Below are positions 36,498-48,843 of a DNA stretch of 64,000 nt, one piece after another. The notes under the pieces were generated by a model that worked only from the letters and a program-made list of their open reading frames with translations, ran no database searches and had not been told where the DNA came from. Source of the stretch: Selaginella moellendorffii (taxonomy: Eukaryota > Streptophyta > Lycopodiopsida > Selaginellales > Selaginellaceae); NCBI RefSeq assembly GCF_000143415.4, contig NW_003314344.1, positions 70,336 to 134,335 on the forward strand. Direction: 5' to 3'. Position 1 is the stretch's first letter. Every line of letters starts with the position of its first letter. The position numbers and the translations under genes were made by a program.

Positions 36498-37152
36498 ATG
36501 GCGGCGTTAAGCGCTGTTTTCGTGTTGCATCCTGCAGCTCAGCCAGCTTTGCTTCGGCATTCTTTGCAATGTAGGGCCATATCTTTGGGACAGCAGCGGA
36601 GAGAAGAGGAGTGGAGGGCAGTTCTCAACCCTGAACAGACTCTGCGAATCAAGTAAGTCTTTCCCTCAGCTCTTTCCGGCTCCAATTCCTGCCTGTGTCC
36701 TGCGCAGGAGAACAGGAACAGGAAAGCACAATGAGGATGGAGTGCACAACTGTGCTGGCTGCGGAACACCGTTATACAAGTCCACCACTGACTCCGATTG
36801 CATCTACGAGGGGCTTCCTGGTGCCATTAACAGAACGGTAATACCAGGGCCTCATTTTGAGCTTGAACATGTTTGTGAGCCAATTCAGGTGGACGCTGAA
36901 GGACACAGGATCGAAATAACATGTGCAGCCTGTGGTCGGCACCTCGGCCACGTCTTCAACGGCGAAGGCTTTCCTACACCGACTGACAGCATTTGCCTGA
37001 AGGTTACGCCCGGATACGAGTCAGCGGAACTCTTCCCATCCAATGTAGGTGAATATCTGTCTTGCGAATTCTAAAAATCGTCCATACCAGGATGCCGTCA
37101 GGATCGTGCTGCAGCATGTGCTCGAGGAAGCGGAGTTATCCATGTTTACTGA
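36498..37152 (+). pseudogene. 5' fragment of the MsrB-like/CRN-like gene
   Basis: Contains exon 1 (36498-36652), a 55-bp intron, exon 2 (36708-37044), a 46-bp intron (37045-37090) and the first 62 bp of exon 3. It then breaks into family A sequence at 37153. The MsrB-like part translates identically to the intact copy. Introns are retained, so this is a genomic duplication, not a retrocopy. If transcribed, it could still encode a plastid-targeted MsrB-like domain with no ATPase or nuclease. Confidence 0.85.
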
Positions 37153-39170
37153 CAGCCACTTTTCTACACTAACTCCAGACTTTATCCAACTCAATTGCTT
37201 TAGCCCCAAAAGTTAGCATCCCTTTCGGGTCACATCATACAAACCACCTACTAAAGTCTAAGTTAACCAAAGTCAACTCCAACCCCTTCACTAGTTTGCA
37301 TTGGCTTACGAAAATGGAATGGTTTTCGAACAAAGTAATCAACAAATCAGCCATTGGATAAGTCTAAGAAAATTTGTGGAAAATTTTCCATCCTAGAGAA
37401 AGAATGACTCTCAGTCCAGGAATGCAAACTTCAAGACTCAACCAAATTCCTTATATTAATAAATTCACATAAGTTCACCTCAACACAAATTCTCATGACC
37501 CATAGTATGCTTAAGCCTCAAATATCTTTTTGCAAATACTTCCGACATCCAACTTTGACATCCGCAAAAATGCAAAGTGAACATCCAAGGCTTGATCACG
37601 AAGACCACATCTTCAGATATCCACATTGCACTAACACTCTTCTTCAACCACCTTCAAGATTCAATGTGAATTTAAAACACTAACAATAAAAATGACATGG
37701 AAAATCAAGTTCTAAGGAAAATTCCTCATCACTTGAACAACAATACCACTTCCACTAACACAAGTGCTAGTGATGTTAATGCCTTAACTACACACCTTTT
37801 CCATCCAACAATCTACTCTAAGTGTTAACAGAACAACCAACAAGCCATAGCAAGTGAATGCTACAACCCTATTCCTAACACCCCATAGGCAAACCCTCAA
37901 GGAAACAAGGCACTAACTCAAGCTTAACATAATGGACCACCATTGAAAATTTAGTCAAAGCTATTACAATGCTACTACGTGCAAGTAGATTAGCTTCTCC
38001 ATCAACCACTTTGGGGTTGATCATCGTTTAACCAAGCAACTTTGTAAACACATTGCTCATTATCACATGGATATGATATAAAAATCACAATGACTTGATC
38101 ACCAATTGAGCAACACCCATGTCATTACTTCAAAAATTTATGTGAGTATCAAATATTAACTCGACTTGACAAAATGCAACATAAATGCCACACTCCACTG
38201 ATAGAGATTTAGAACACCTAACACCACTAACTTTTGTTCACAACACGGACAAGCTCATGCCACTCTCTTTCCGACTAAACTCAAAACTAATATAACACCA
38301 AACTACTTAAGGAGCAATAGCAAAGTTCCCCAGAAAAGAATTGAGCATTACAACCCAAGCCTTCTAATACCAAGCCTAAACAAAATGGTTTAGCACTTCA
38401 CTGCTATCCATCTCATAACTCACCATTTATAAGACCACCATAACCAACATGCATCAAGGTAGGGACTCTTGATTGCATAATGTAAACACGAGCAATGAGT
38501 CACACCTCATTGCAAATTATCTCTCCAAGAAGAGAAGATGATTTACGTGTTTGATCCTTCGTCCCCGATGACTCTCTTTTTGGTCTCATATTTGACTACA
38601 CCTCAAGCTTGCTTTCACACTGCCTTTAGTCCAATCCAAGAAAAGTTTATAAGAGAGCATAACAATGAGTATTTGAATCAATAGACTAATCCTCATAGTC
38701 TTGATTGATCCACTTATAATCACGCCTAGGAAGGATCCACTAGTGCCGTGCTAAACAACTACGAACCAGCCTATTTGCCACTCATAGCAAACCCAGGGAG
38801 GTTTGCTTTCACCCATGGTACATGGAACAACTCATGGAACAACTAGAACAACTCATGGAACCACTGATAGGCTAATATTAATCCTGCCAACTCAAAGTGC
38901 AACCTTGAGTTGCTAATGTGCCTCACTCATGAGCCCAAGCACAAACTCATACAAATAGAACAACTCAATCCCTCTTATGAGCCCAAGAGCAAGCTCACAT
39001 CATAAGGTACAACAAGGTAACCAAATCCATACCGAAGGTACCAATGCAAAGCCTTTTGCACCCAAACGTGTACCCACTCGGATCATTGTTTTCATCTCTG
39101 CGTATGCAACAAGACTAGTTGCACAATCTCATTGGATAGTACTCACCGAGACACATTTTTTGATACCAAA
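37153..39170 (-). mobile_element. Family A 5' internal region, minus orientation
   Basis: Non-coding, colinear with about 13913-15755, ending at a primer-binding site (TGATACCAAA, inverted) against the LTR at 39171. Its start is the breakpoint that removes the 3' two-thirds of the gene. Confidence 0.8.
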
Positions 39171-40305
39171 TGTAGCGCACGTGGTTTTGACCCTTTATCC
39201 TATGGTGATTTACCATAGGATAACACCACAAAGCAGAACCTAAACCCTCTTTGTGCCACGTGACAGATGCCATGTGTCACATGCCACGTGTCCATAGAAA
39301 CCCGAGGTTCAGGGCCTTGGGCCACTAAACAAAGGAACGGTGCCAAACTCCCGAGCATGGAGCCAAGGAATGATGGAACCGAACCACGGAGCAACTCCCG
39401 AGCATAAAGCCTAAGGAGCGAAGGGACAGGAGCCCGGAGTGACTTGGAACAATCCTAGAGTAACCAGCATCCCAATGCCAAGACCAGCATGCAAAACGGA
39501 GCTAAACGGAGTTTGGCACTATTTCAGCATACCAGTGGACTAACGTGAGGACATGGGTACTCCATCAGCTAGCATGGAATAGAACTTGGGCTTAGACCCA
39601 AGCCGGACGCAGAACAAGGACAAGCACACAAGCAAGAGCTAGACTATGCCTTAGGTTGGTCGGCCATGCCTAATCTACCCACTATCCCTATTATACATTT
39701 GGAACCCCCCACAGCCCCCCTCCCTTTGAGGAACACACGCTTTGGGCTTTCACCCTAAGCCTCCCTTAGTATCAGGAGTTAGTCTCTGGGACAAGCTCAA
39801 AACTTACTAAATATGGAATATCCCTAGATTGCGAATTTGGACACGAGACGAACACCATTGTGTTTAGGCCAATCTCTACATTCCATAGATATGCCAAATG
39901 AGCAAATCTGGACACTTTCCATAAATAGCATTTGGGACCGAAATGAGACTAACACAAAGGGCATGATAGCGAGGGTGTTTGGCAGACACGGTAAGCTATC
40001 ATGTAGCGATATTGAGGGATTAGTCTCAATACGCAAGGGTTCTTGTCAAACCAGTGCAAGACAGAGCAAAAGAGAACTAAAAAGCCAGGCCAAATATGTT
40101 TGGCTGAATAGACACTTAGGAATTCCATCCTTATACTCATCTAGCTAAGTACAGATGCAAAGTCCAGTTTACTAATACTTGAACAAGAGGGGTTGATAAA
40201 GGAAATCAGCAATACCGACTTCCTGCCATCGTGGCAGTAAGGTAAGAGTGTCCGTAAGGACTGGCCGACATGTAACTTTTGATACCCGAAGTCACATTTG
40301 CGACA
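39171..40305 (-). repeat. Family A LTR
   Basis: A 1.135-kb LTR with primer-binding site on its minus-strand downstream side. On the upstream side the last ~550 bp of the internal region, including the polypurine tract, has been deleted. Confidence 0.9.
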
Positions 40306-41955
40306 CATAGACAATGATATCTTAGAGTCCTAATTATCAGTGATTAAATCTTAAATTAGAACACAAAAGTATTCCAAGTAAGTTATCATCTGATAAACCA
40401 GTATTAGAGTATAAGAACCACCAAGATCACTAAAGTTGGAAAACATAGGATTTACCATCTAACAAAATTCAATAGTCAGTGTATCATCAAGAAATTTCAA
40501 TGATAAAACATAACTATCAAAGATTGTAGATGGCATGCGAAACAACTTACAAAAGACAACTAAAAGAACACAAAGTATTATCAACTTGGCAAGTAAAATG
40601 CTCACGAATGTATCACCTAAATGTAATAACATCCCAACTTATTAGAACTAACGTGAGTAATAATCAACAGAACAGAATGAATATTGCAAAACAAACAAAC
40701 ACTTGTTCATGCCAACTATCACACTAGTCAATCTGAATAGATCCTAGTTAACAATACCAAGGAACGAGAGTTTTTTAAACAAGTGTTAGCAACATCTTAC
40801 CAATGTTTCGAACCCAAGAGACCAATCCAAAGCAAACCATAAGGAATATGTGATAATGCAAAAAAGCCATAAACTATCAAAGAGAATAACTAACCATCAT
40901 GAAAGATTATCAATCATTCTATCAATAGTGAAATATGCATAATCATTGTCAAAAAAGGAATCCACCATCCCGAAGAATAGCAAATCATTCTATATCAATA
41001 ACAATCAAGCAAAACCTTTTGACAAAGACAATCAACTATCCTAGATGATAGTCAATCATCATCAATGATTGTTAGATGCAAAAACCAACTTTAACATGGA
41101 AGCTAACAAGTGAAAATGCCTTCCCCCAACAACTTCTAACAAATGGAATAATGAGTATAAAACTCAGAGAACCAAAAGCTCGAAGAAGCTTATAGCCAAG
41201 TCTTGTTTAATAATGATCATGAGTTTCACACGAACTAACTTCAATGCTAAAGAAGAAATCATGGTATAACCCATAATATCCCCCTCAACACATCCATAAG
41301 CTAAACTTCATAATGCAAAGCTAATGAAGAGCATATCTGCATCAATTCAAAAGCCAAGCACAATAAAGCTATGCTCAACAAGTGAACACTAAACAATCCT
41401 CCATGAATCCATCTATAGCAAGATATAACTCGCTTCATAACAAGCATAAGAAGAATCATCAATGATCAATATATCTCAACTGAAATCCAACAAGAATTCA
41501 ATCACTTCAATACCAATCATTAACTCTTCTGCTTATAGAGTTAGCATAATCCATGACTAAATCACTTTTTCAAGGAAAAGCTCAAAGCTCAACCCTGACT
41601 AAGCAATCTTATCTAGAACACAACTAACTCAAATTTGCCATTTAGTTCATTTGAACGTCAATATAATTGCTAACTAGCAAATGCATGAATGTCAATAACA
41701 TAAAGCTATAACCAAACCATTAACATTATCTCCATTGAGACTAATGAAACTCAATATCAATCCTAAAGAAAGACATCTCATCTCACTTGAATCTCAATAT
41801 CAATAATGTCAATGACAAAACATCACTTCAATGCTATCAACACCAAAACAAAGCTAGAAGAAAGCAAGAGTGAATCACCACTCAAAACTCCCTAGCAACT
41901 AAGCTAATCAAAGTCGAAGATACCTTAGTCAGTATCCAAGACTAATCCTTGTGCT
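40306..41955 (-). mobile_element. Family A internal region, minus orientation, up to inverted junction
   Basis: Colinear with about 11500-13150 of the full copy. At about 41950 it switches to the opposite strand. No coding signal. Confidence 0.75.
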
Positions 41956-44905
41956 TTTCTAGAAAAGTGACCCTTGTGCCTTTTTTCTGTAGCATTGTGC
42001 TTGGTGGCAAGTTGCACCTTACATTTCATTGACTCTATGAGAGTAGTGAGCTCTCATTGATCTTGACTTGGTCTTGGTGGTTCTGCACCTTGGCTGAGGA
42101 TGGTGATGTCCAACTTAGTTGTTTAAGGTTGAGATGTTAGTACCTGTACTATAGCTTTGTCTATGAGGAGGTTGTATACCAATATGTGTCCATCTCATGG
42201 TCTTCACTATAGTTTCAGCTGAGTGTTGATCATGCATAGCTAGCCTCTTCAAGGCATGCTCAGAGCTATTGGCTAGACAAATTAGTGAGCTTATTGCGGT
42301 TAAGTTGGATTTGAGTGGTTATTTAGTTCACGCTTGTCCATGAATCTTTATCTCGTGTCTGAGGTATTACGTTCATGTTGGACAGGTATATGATTCGATG
42401 GCATGAGTTTAGTGTTGGGTCTGGTGAAGGCAAGTTGAAGAGTGATTGTTAGTTGCTTTGAGACTAGTGATTATTTGTAGACTTTGTCAAAGGCTTTTGA
42501 CATTTGCTTCGTTCGATGATAATTTAGCAGTGATAGGCTTGCTTTACCGGATGGTGTTGTGGAGGATCGTATGGTTAGATTTACATGGTTTCTTTTCCAT
42601 GTTGGCATGTCGATTCCTTTATTGATATCATTTGGTTGCATTTAGTTCATAGTGTTGGATTTCATGGAGTCTTGGATGTGGTGAATCACTCTTTGATGAA
42701 GTATTATATGTAGCTGAGTATTATTGAAGAATTGGTTTTGGATACTAACTAGGGTATCTTCGACTTGGGTTAGCTTGGTTGCTAAAAAGCTTTAGGTGGT
42801 GATTCACTCTTGTTTTCTTCTAGCTTTATTATGGTGTTAATGGCATTGAAGTGATGCCTTGTCGTCGATATTGTTGATGTTGAGATTCAAGTGAAATGAG
42901 ATGTCTCTTCTTAAAATTGATATTGAGTTTCATTAGTCTCAATAGAGATAATGTTGATGATTTGGTTGTAGCTTTGTGTTATTAGCATTCACGCATTTGT
43001 TAGTTAACAATTATGTTGACATTCAAATGAACTGAGTGGCAAGTTTGAGTTAATTGTGTGCTAGATGAAATTATTTAGTAGAGGTTGAGCTTTTGCTTTT
43101 CCTTGAAAAGTGATTTAGTCGTGAACAATGCTAACTCTACGAGAGGAAGAATTAGTGATTGATATTGGAATGATTGAATCCTTGTTAGATTTGAGTTGGA
43201 ATATATCAATCATTGATGATTTTTCTTGTGCTTGTTATGCAGGGAGTTATGTCTTGTTATAGATGGATTCATGGAAGATCGATTAAATGATCACTTGTTG
43301 AGCTTAGCTTCATTATGCTTAGCTTTTGGAAAGATGCAAACATGCTCTTCATTAGCTTTGGCATTATGAAGTTTCTTATGGATGTGTTGAGGAAGATGTT
43401 ATGGGTTGTACCATGATTTCTTCTTTAGCATTGAAATTAGTTCATACATAGCTTATAATCATTGTTAGGCAAGACTTGGCTATAGGCTTCTTCGAGCTTT
43501 TGGTTCCTTGAGTTTTCATGCTTGATCTATTTGTTAAAAGTTGTTGGGGAAGGCATTTTAGCTCATTAGCTCTTGCATTTAGCAATCATTAGTGATGATT
43601 GACTATCATCTAGGATTGTTGGTTATCTTTGTCAAAAGGTTTTGCTTGATTGTTGTTGATATAGAATGATTCGCTGTTCTTCGGGATGGTAGATTCTTTC
43701 TTCAATGATGATTATGCATATCTTCATTGATGGGATGATTGATAATCTTTCATGATGGTTAGTTGTTCTCTTTGATAGTTTATTTCTTTTCGCAATACCA
43801 CAAGTTGTTTGTGGTTTGCTCTGGATTGGTCTCCTGCTGAGTTTGAGACATTGATAGGATGTTGTTGACACTTGTTTAGGCAACTTGAGTTCCTTGGTGT
43901 TGTTGACCAGGATCTATTCGGATTAGCTCGTGTGATAGTTGGCATAACGAGTGTTTGTTGGCCATGCAACATTCATTCTATTCTGTTGATTATTGCTCAA
44001 GTTCACTTTGATAGATTCGGATGTTATTCCTTCGGGTGATACATTCGCGAGCATTTTGCTTGCCAGTCGATGATACTTTGTGTTCTTTAAGTTATCTTTA
44101 GTAAGTTGTTGGCTTACTGTCTGCTATCTTCGGTAGTTAAGTTCCATCATTGAGTTTACTTGATGATATACTTGCCATTGAATTTTGTTGGATGGTGAAT
44201 CCTGTGTTTACCAATTTTGTTGATCTTGGTGGTTCCTATCTATTATAATACTGGTTTATCGGATGATAACTTAATTGGAATACTTTTGTGTTCTAATCTA
44301 AGATATAGTCACTGATAATTAAGTTTCTACGATATCATTGTCTCTGACTTTGATATTGTCCATCTATTAATTTTTGAGTTTGGGCCAGTAATGGGCAAAC
44401 TGGCTTCAGCACTTCGTGTGCATGGTGAAATCTCTAGTCATGGGGTAACTACTGTCGACTGGTCACATAACCTACCTCTCTGTCGATGTTCCTTATTCCG
44501 TTAAAAGGGTGTGACTGTGTAAACAACTCTAACTGCCTGTTTACAGTAGTCTATCTAAACCTTACCGACGGGTTTTGTTTCTTTGCTCAGGAGGGTTGGG
44601 GCCTCTGGCTTCTCTCTCTATGTCCTTGCTGGCAGGGGCATATCACACTTTTGTAAGCTGTGTGACTTCCAGAGCAGCAAGGGTGGCTGATTCCGTTGGT
44701 CATTTCCTTGTCGACGACGGCCGGAAGGTGTCTGAGCTGGTAGCGCATCCGCGTTAAACAAAGAGGTTACCTCTAACTCATTTAAGTTGGTGCATTTCTC
44801 ACATAGTGTGAGTACCGTGAGCTTTTTCTAGAGTTGTTTCCTTGGCGGTATTCTAAACTTGAGTATGCATCGACAAGGACGTCAATCTTCCCTAGGGGGG
44901 GAGAG
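41956..44905 (+). mobile_element. Family A internal region, plus orientation, with polypurine tract
   Basis: The inverted partner of 40306-41955, starting about 750 bp further in. It runs to the 3' end of the internal region and the purine tract TAGGGGGGGAGAG at 44893-44905. No gene; the 61-aa ORF at 44575 is not conserved in frame in other copies. Confidence 0.75.
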
Positions 44906-46026
44906 TCTCGCAAATGTGACTTCGGGTATTGAAAGTTATTTGTCGGCCAGTCCTTACAGACACTCTTACCTTACTGCCACAATGGCAGGAGGTCGGTATT
45001 GCTGGTTCCCTTTATCGGCCCCTCTTGTTCAAGTATTAGTAAACTGGACTTTGCATCTGTACTTAGCCGGATGAGCATAAGGACGGAATTCCTAAGTGTC
45101 TATTCAGCCAAGCATACTTGGCCTAGCTTTTTAGTTCTCTTTTGCTCTGTCTTGCACTAGCTTGACAAGAACCCTCGCGTATTGAGACTAATCCCTCAAT
45201 ATCGCTACATGATAGCTTACCATGTCTGCCAAACACCCTCGCTATCATGCCCTTTGTGTTAGTCTCATTTCGGTCCCAAATGTTATTTATGGAAAGTGTC
45301 CAGATTTGCTCATTTGGCATATCTATGGAATGTAGAGATTGGCCTAAACACAATGGTGTTCGTCCTGTGTCCAAATTCGCAATCTAGCACCATTCCATAT
45401 TTAATAAGTTTCGAGCTTGTCCCAGAGACTAACTCCTGATACTAAGGGAGGCTTAGGGTGAAAGCCCAAAGCGTGTGTTCCTCAAGGGGAGGGGGGCTGT
45501 AGGGGGTTCCAATGGTATAGTAGGGATAGTGGGTAGGTCGAGCATGGTCAACCAAGTTGAGGCATAGTCTAGCTTTCGCTTGCGTGCTTTTCTTTGTTCT
45601 GCGTTCGGCTTGGGTCTAAGCCCAAGTTCCATTCCATGCTAGCTGGTGGAGTACTCATGTCCTCACGTTAGACCACCGGTATGCTGAAATAGCACTAGAC
45701 TCCGTTTGGCTCTGTTTTGCATGCTGGTCCTAGCATTGGGATGCTAGTTCCTCTAGGATTGTTCCAAGTCGTTCTGGGCTCCTGTCCCTTCGCTCCTTGG
45801 GCTATATGCTCAGGAGTTGCTCCGTGGTTTGGTTCCATCACTCCTTGGCTCCATGTTTGGGAGTTTGGCACCGTTCCTTTGTTCAGTGGCCCAAGGCCCT
45901 GAACCTTAGGTTTCTATGGACATGTGGCATGTGACACGTGGCACAAAGAGGGTTTAGGTTCCGTTTTGTGGTGTTATCCTATGGTAAATCACCATAGGAT
46001 AAAGGGTCAAAACCACATGCGCTACA
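44906..46026 (+). repeat. Family A LTR, plus orientation
   Basis: A 1.12-kb LTR ending GCTACA at 46026. The primer-binding site and most of the interior are missing downstream; it is joined directly to 3' internal sequence. It pairs with the truncated LTR at 60220 to bracket a short, twice-interrupted element. Confidence 0.85.
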
Positions 46027-46428
46027 CTATGAATTTGATATTGTCTATTTATTAATCTTTGAATTTGGGCCAGTATAGGCAGACTGGCTTCGGCACTTCG
46101 TGTGCATGCTGAATGCTCTAGTCATGGGGTAGTACTATTGACTGGTCATATCACCTACCTCCCTGTCGATGTTCCTTTTGTCGTTTGTAAAGGGCGTGAC
46201 CGTGTAAACAACTCTAACTGCCTGTTTACAGTAGTTTATCTAAACCTTACCGACAGGTTTGGTTTCTTTGCTCAGAAGGGTTGGGGCCTCTGGCTTCCCT
46301 CTCTATGTCCCTGTGGGCAGGGGCGTATCACACTTTTGTAAGCTGGGTGACACCTAGAGCAGCAAGGGTGGCTAACTCCGTTGGTCATTTCCTTGTCGGT
46401 GACGGTCGGAAGGTGTCTAAGTTGGCAG
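46027..46428 (+). mobile_element. Family A 3' internal region, first part
   Basis: Colinear with 44340-44735. It is cut at GTTGGCAG by the chromovirus insertion and resumes after it at 53865 with GGTAGCAC; the uninterrupted copy reads GCTGGTAGCGC at 44738. Confidence 0.8.
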
Positions 46429-47590
46429 TGTAAGGAACCAACTCCCCGAGATGTCGTAGGCTAGAGGATCCCCGAAAGCATGACTAAAATGATAAAGAGT
46501 TCATCGGATGGGACCGAGTCTGAGATCGATTCCAAGACCGACTCGGAGACCGAGTTCGAGATAGAGTCCGGAATCGAGTCCGAGGCCGACTCGGAGACCG
46601 AGTTCGAGACCGAGTTTGAGACCGAGTTCAAAACGGAGTCCGAGATCCAAAATCGGGTCCAAGACCGAGTCCAAGGTCGAGTCCGAGGTCGGGTCCGAGA
46701 TCGGGTCCGAGATCGAGTCCGAGATTGAGTCCGAGACCGAATACGAAGTCGGATCCGAGATCGAGTCCGAGATCAAGCCAAAGACTGAGTCCGAGTACTA
46801 ATACGGGTCAAGGGGTGAAAGCCCAAAGCATGCGTCTCCCAGGGGGGGGGGGGCATTGCAGGGGGTTCCAAAAGTATAGTAGGGATAGTGAGGTTCATAA
46901 ACCAGTTTTGAAGGAACTCTCCAATGGGGCTTCCAAACTGACTTGAGGTTGGGACTGGGACCAAGGGGCCTTGGGTGGGAGTGAGCATGGACGTGGTTGG
47001 TGCCGGAGGGGCCATCCAAGGAAGTGCTCAAGAGTAGCTCCCACTCCCGAAAGGGAAACCGATTGTGGTGCTCCCAGCTCATGTGGAGTGGTGCCCCACT
47101 TGAGTACCATGCGGCTCATTGGTCCTCACCCTTCTTAGGGGCTTGGACCTTCTCTTCGGGATGGAAGTGGGGGGGTAGAAGTACCCATACCGGGCCGTTA
47201 GGCCATGGTGTTTCGCCCCAGCATCCCGAAGCAAGTGTTGCACCCAAGACTTGGGATTTAGAGGGTCCCATGATCAAGTCTTGTGGTAGCAAGGGATGTT
47301 AGGAACTTGGAAGTTTGGTGTGCTTGGTTGCTTGTGCTTGTGGGGAGTGTAGCCGAACCTTAAGTCCAGTCTAACCCGGGGAGGGGGATTGGGAGAGATT
47401 TGGGAATCCGTGGATGGATGGCTAACACACCGTTGCTTGTGCAGTGAGTAGCTGAAACCAAGTAGGACCAAGTAGGAGCTGGTACCATAGGCGGGAACCT
47501 TGGCGAGGGAACTTAGCAAAAACCAAGGCAGTGTTGGACGGATAGACGAGGTAAGCTAGCAAATCGGAAAGGAAAATTTTGTGGCTTACA
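46429..47590 (+). repeat. Chromovirus 5' LTR
   Basis: Begins TGTAAGGAACC and ends GTGGCTTACA. It contains a degenerate GAGTCC/GAGACC/GAGTTC repeat (about 46505-46800), a poly-G tract near 46842, and a segment homologous to the family A LTR (about 46805-46890). The 1162 bp compares with 1172 bp for the 3' LTR. ORFs over the GAG repeat are low-complexity artefacts. Confidence 0.92.
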
Positions 47591-47593
47591 ATT

Positions 47594-47607
47594 TGGTATC
47601 AGAGCCA
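47594..47607 (+). other. Primer-binding site (initiator tRNA-Met type)
   Basis: TGGTATCAGAGCCA lies three bases after the 5' LTR end. It is the standard plant retrotransposon site complementary to the 3' end of initiator tRNA-Met. Family A uses the near-identical TTTGGTATCAGAG. Confidence 0.92.
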
Positions 47608-47649
47608 TTTCCTCAGTTCTAGCGAAGGATAGAGGCGGATTGCTGAGAG

Positions 47650-48843
47650 ATGGCAAAGGTAGGGCGGAAGCAAACGAATGCGGGGACGGAACCTCCTCCA
47701 GAGCTGGAGCCTCCGGTCGAACAAGAGGCTATGGATGAGGAATCCTTGCATGAGGAGGACTCCAATGAGGAAACTTCTAAATAGGAGTCCGGTGGTGAGG
47801 TTCGGTCGTCCAAGGCTCGATTGGATGTTCTAGAAGGACAATTGGCACAGACCAATGCCCTGCTGGAGACTCTCATGTGCAAGCTAAAGCGTGACAAGAA
47901 GCGGAAGAAAAGGCAAAAGACTGCGGATGTTGGCAGCACAGAAGGTGCAGACCCTTCGGCAGGGATTGAGGCAAAACCAGACAAGGTTGAATAGACCGAA
48001 GTGGAATTAGTCCCACAAGCAGTGCCCAAGTACAAACCAAAGCCCCCACCGGTCTTCAAGGGAGTGAACAACTATAAAGTGGTGGAGGATTGATTTTACG
48101 ATATGGAGGACTACTTCCAAGCGTTGTTGTTACCGAGCTCGGAGAAGGTCCCATGTGCAAAACCATACTTGGCAGATAATGCCAAGTCTTGGTGGAGAAC
48201 GACAGAGGCCAACGAAGGACCGGTGGCCACTTAAGACATGATGAAGGCGAGGATCTGCGCAACATATGTTCCTCCGAATGCCACTCTGCATCTAAGAGAT
48301 GAGCTGAGTAGGCTAAAGTAGACTGGAACCATCCAGGAGTATGTGAATGGGTTCATGGCAAAGAGGATACTTGTCACGGACATGGGGGATATGGATGTGT
48401 TCCATGCCTTCATATCAGGTTTGCAAACCTGGGCTCGCGGTGAGGTGATGCACTGGAACCCGACCAACTACAAGGAAGCATTGGATGCGGCCATCAAGGT
48501 GCATTTCAATGATAACCTGTGAAAGGGGAACGCGACGGGGTTGGGATCCACGTTTAGCAAAGGGGCCAAAGCAAGGGGAACTTATAGCAAAGGGAAATTC
48601 AAGAAGAGTTTCTCTAAGAATGAGTCCTCGGGGTTCCAGAAGGGCAAATCCGGTGGCCAGCGAGCAAGTATGTGAGGGAGTCAAGCAAAAAGAGACAAAC
48701 CCACGGATAAGAAGGTCAAGTTGTTTAGCAGCGTGGGAAATAACGTATGTTACAACTGCAGTGAAGTGGGACACTTTACAAGGGAATGTCCCTACCCAAA
48801 GAAGGCCAGAGCCAATATGGCCATTAAGTCGAGTGAAGTCTAA
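47650..48843 (+). pseudogene. Chromovirus gag with CCHC zinc knuckle
   Basis: The frame starts at ATG 47650. It contains a Lys-rich coiled segment (about residues 75-95), a gag core (MEDYFQALLLPSSEK, ADNAKSWWRTTE, TIQEYVNGFMAKRI) and a zinc knuckle CYNCSEVGHFTREC at about 48748-48790 (C-x2-C-x4-H-x4-C). Stops at 47782, 47992, 48091, 48232, 48319, 48520, 48673 and 48841 are all in this one frame, with no frameshift. The same frame continues into protease and RT, so gag and pol were one continuous ORF. Confidence 0.85.

Larger units (their letters stand above)
5815..37152. repeat. Large inverted repeat (palindrome) with 4.6-kb spacer
   Basis: The left arm 5815-22749 is the mirror of the right arm 27365-37152. 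Matching landmarks have constant coordinate sums: about 42967 for gene, G1 RT and TRIM; about 50350 for LINE and LTR. The step equals the 7.5-kb family A insertion at 9366-16910 minus the 190 bp lost there. Subtracting later insertions, each arm is about 9.4 kb. Spot comparisons show about 98-100% identity. Confidence 0.9.
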
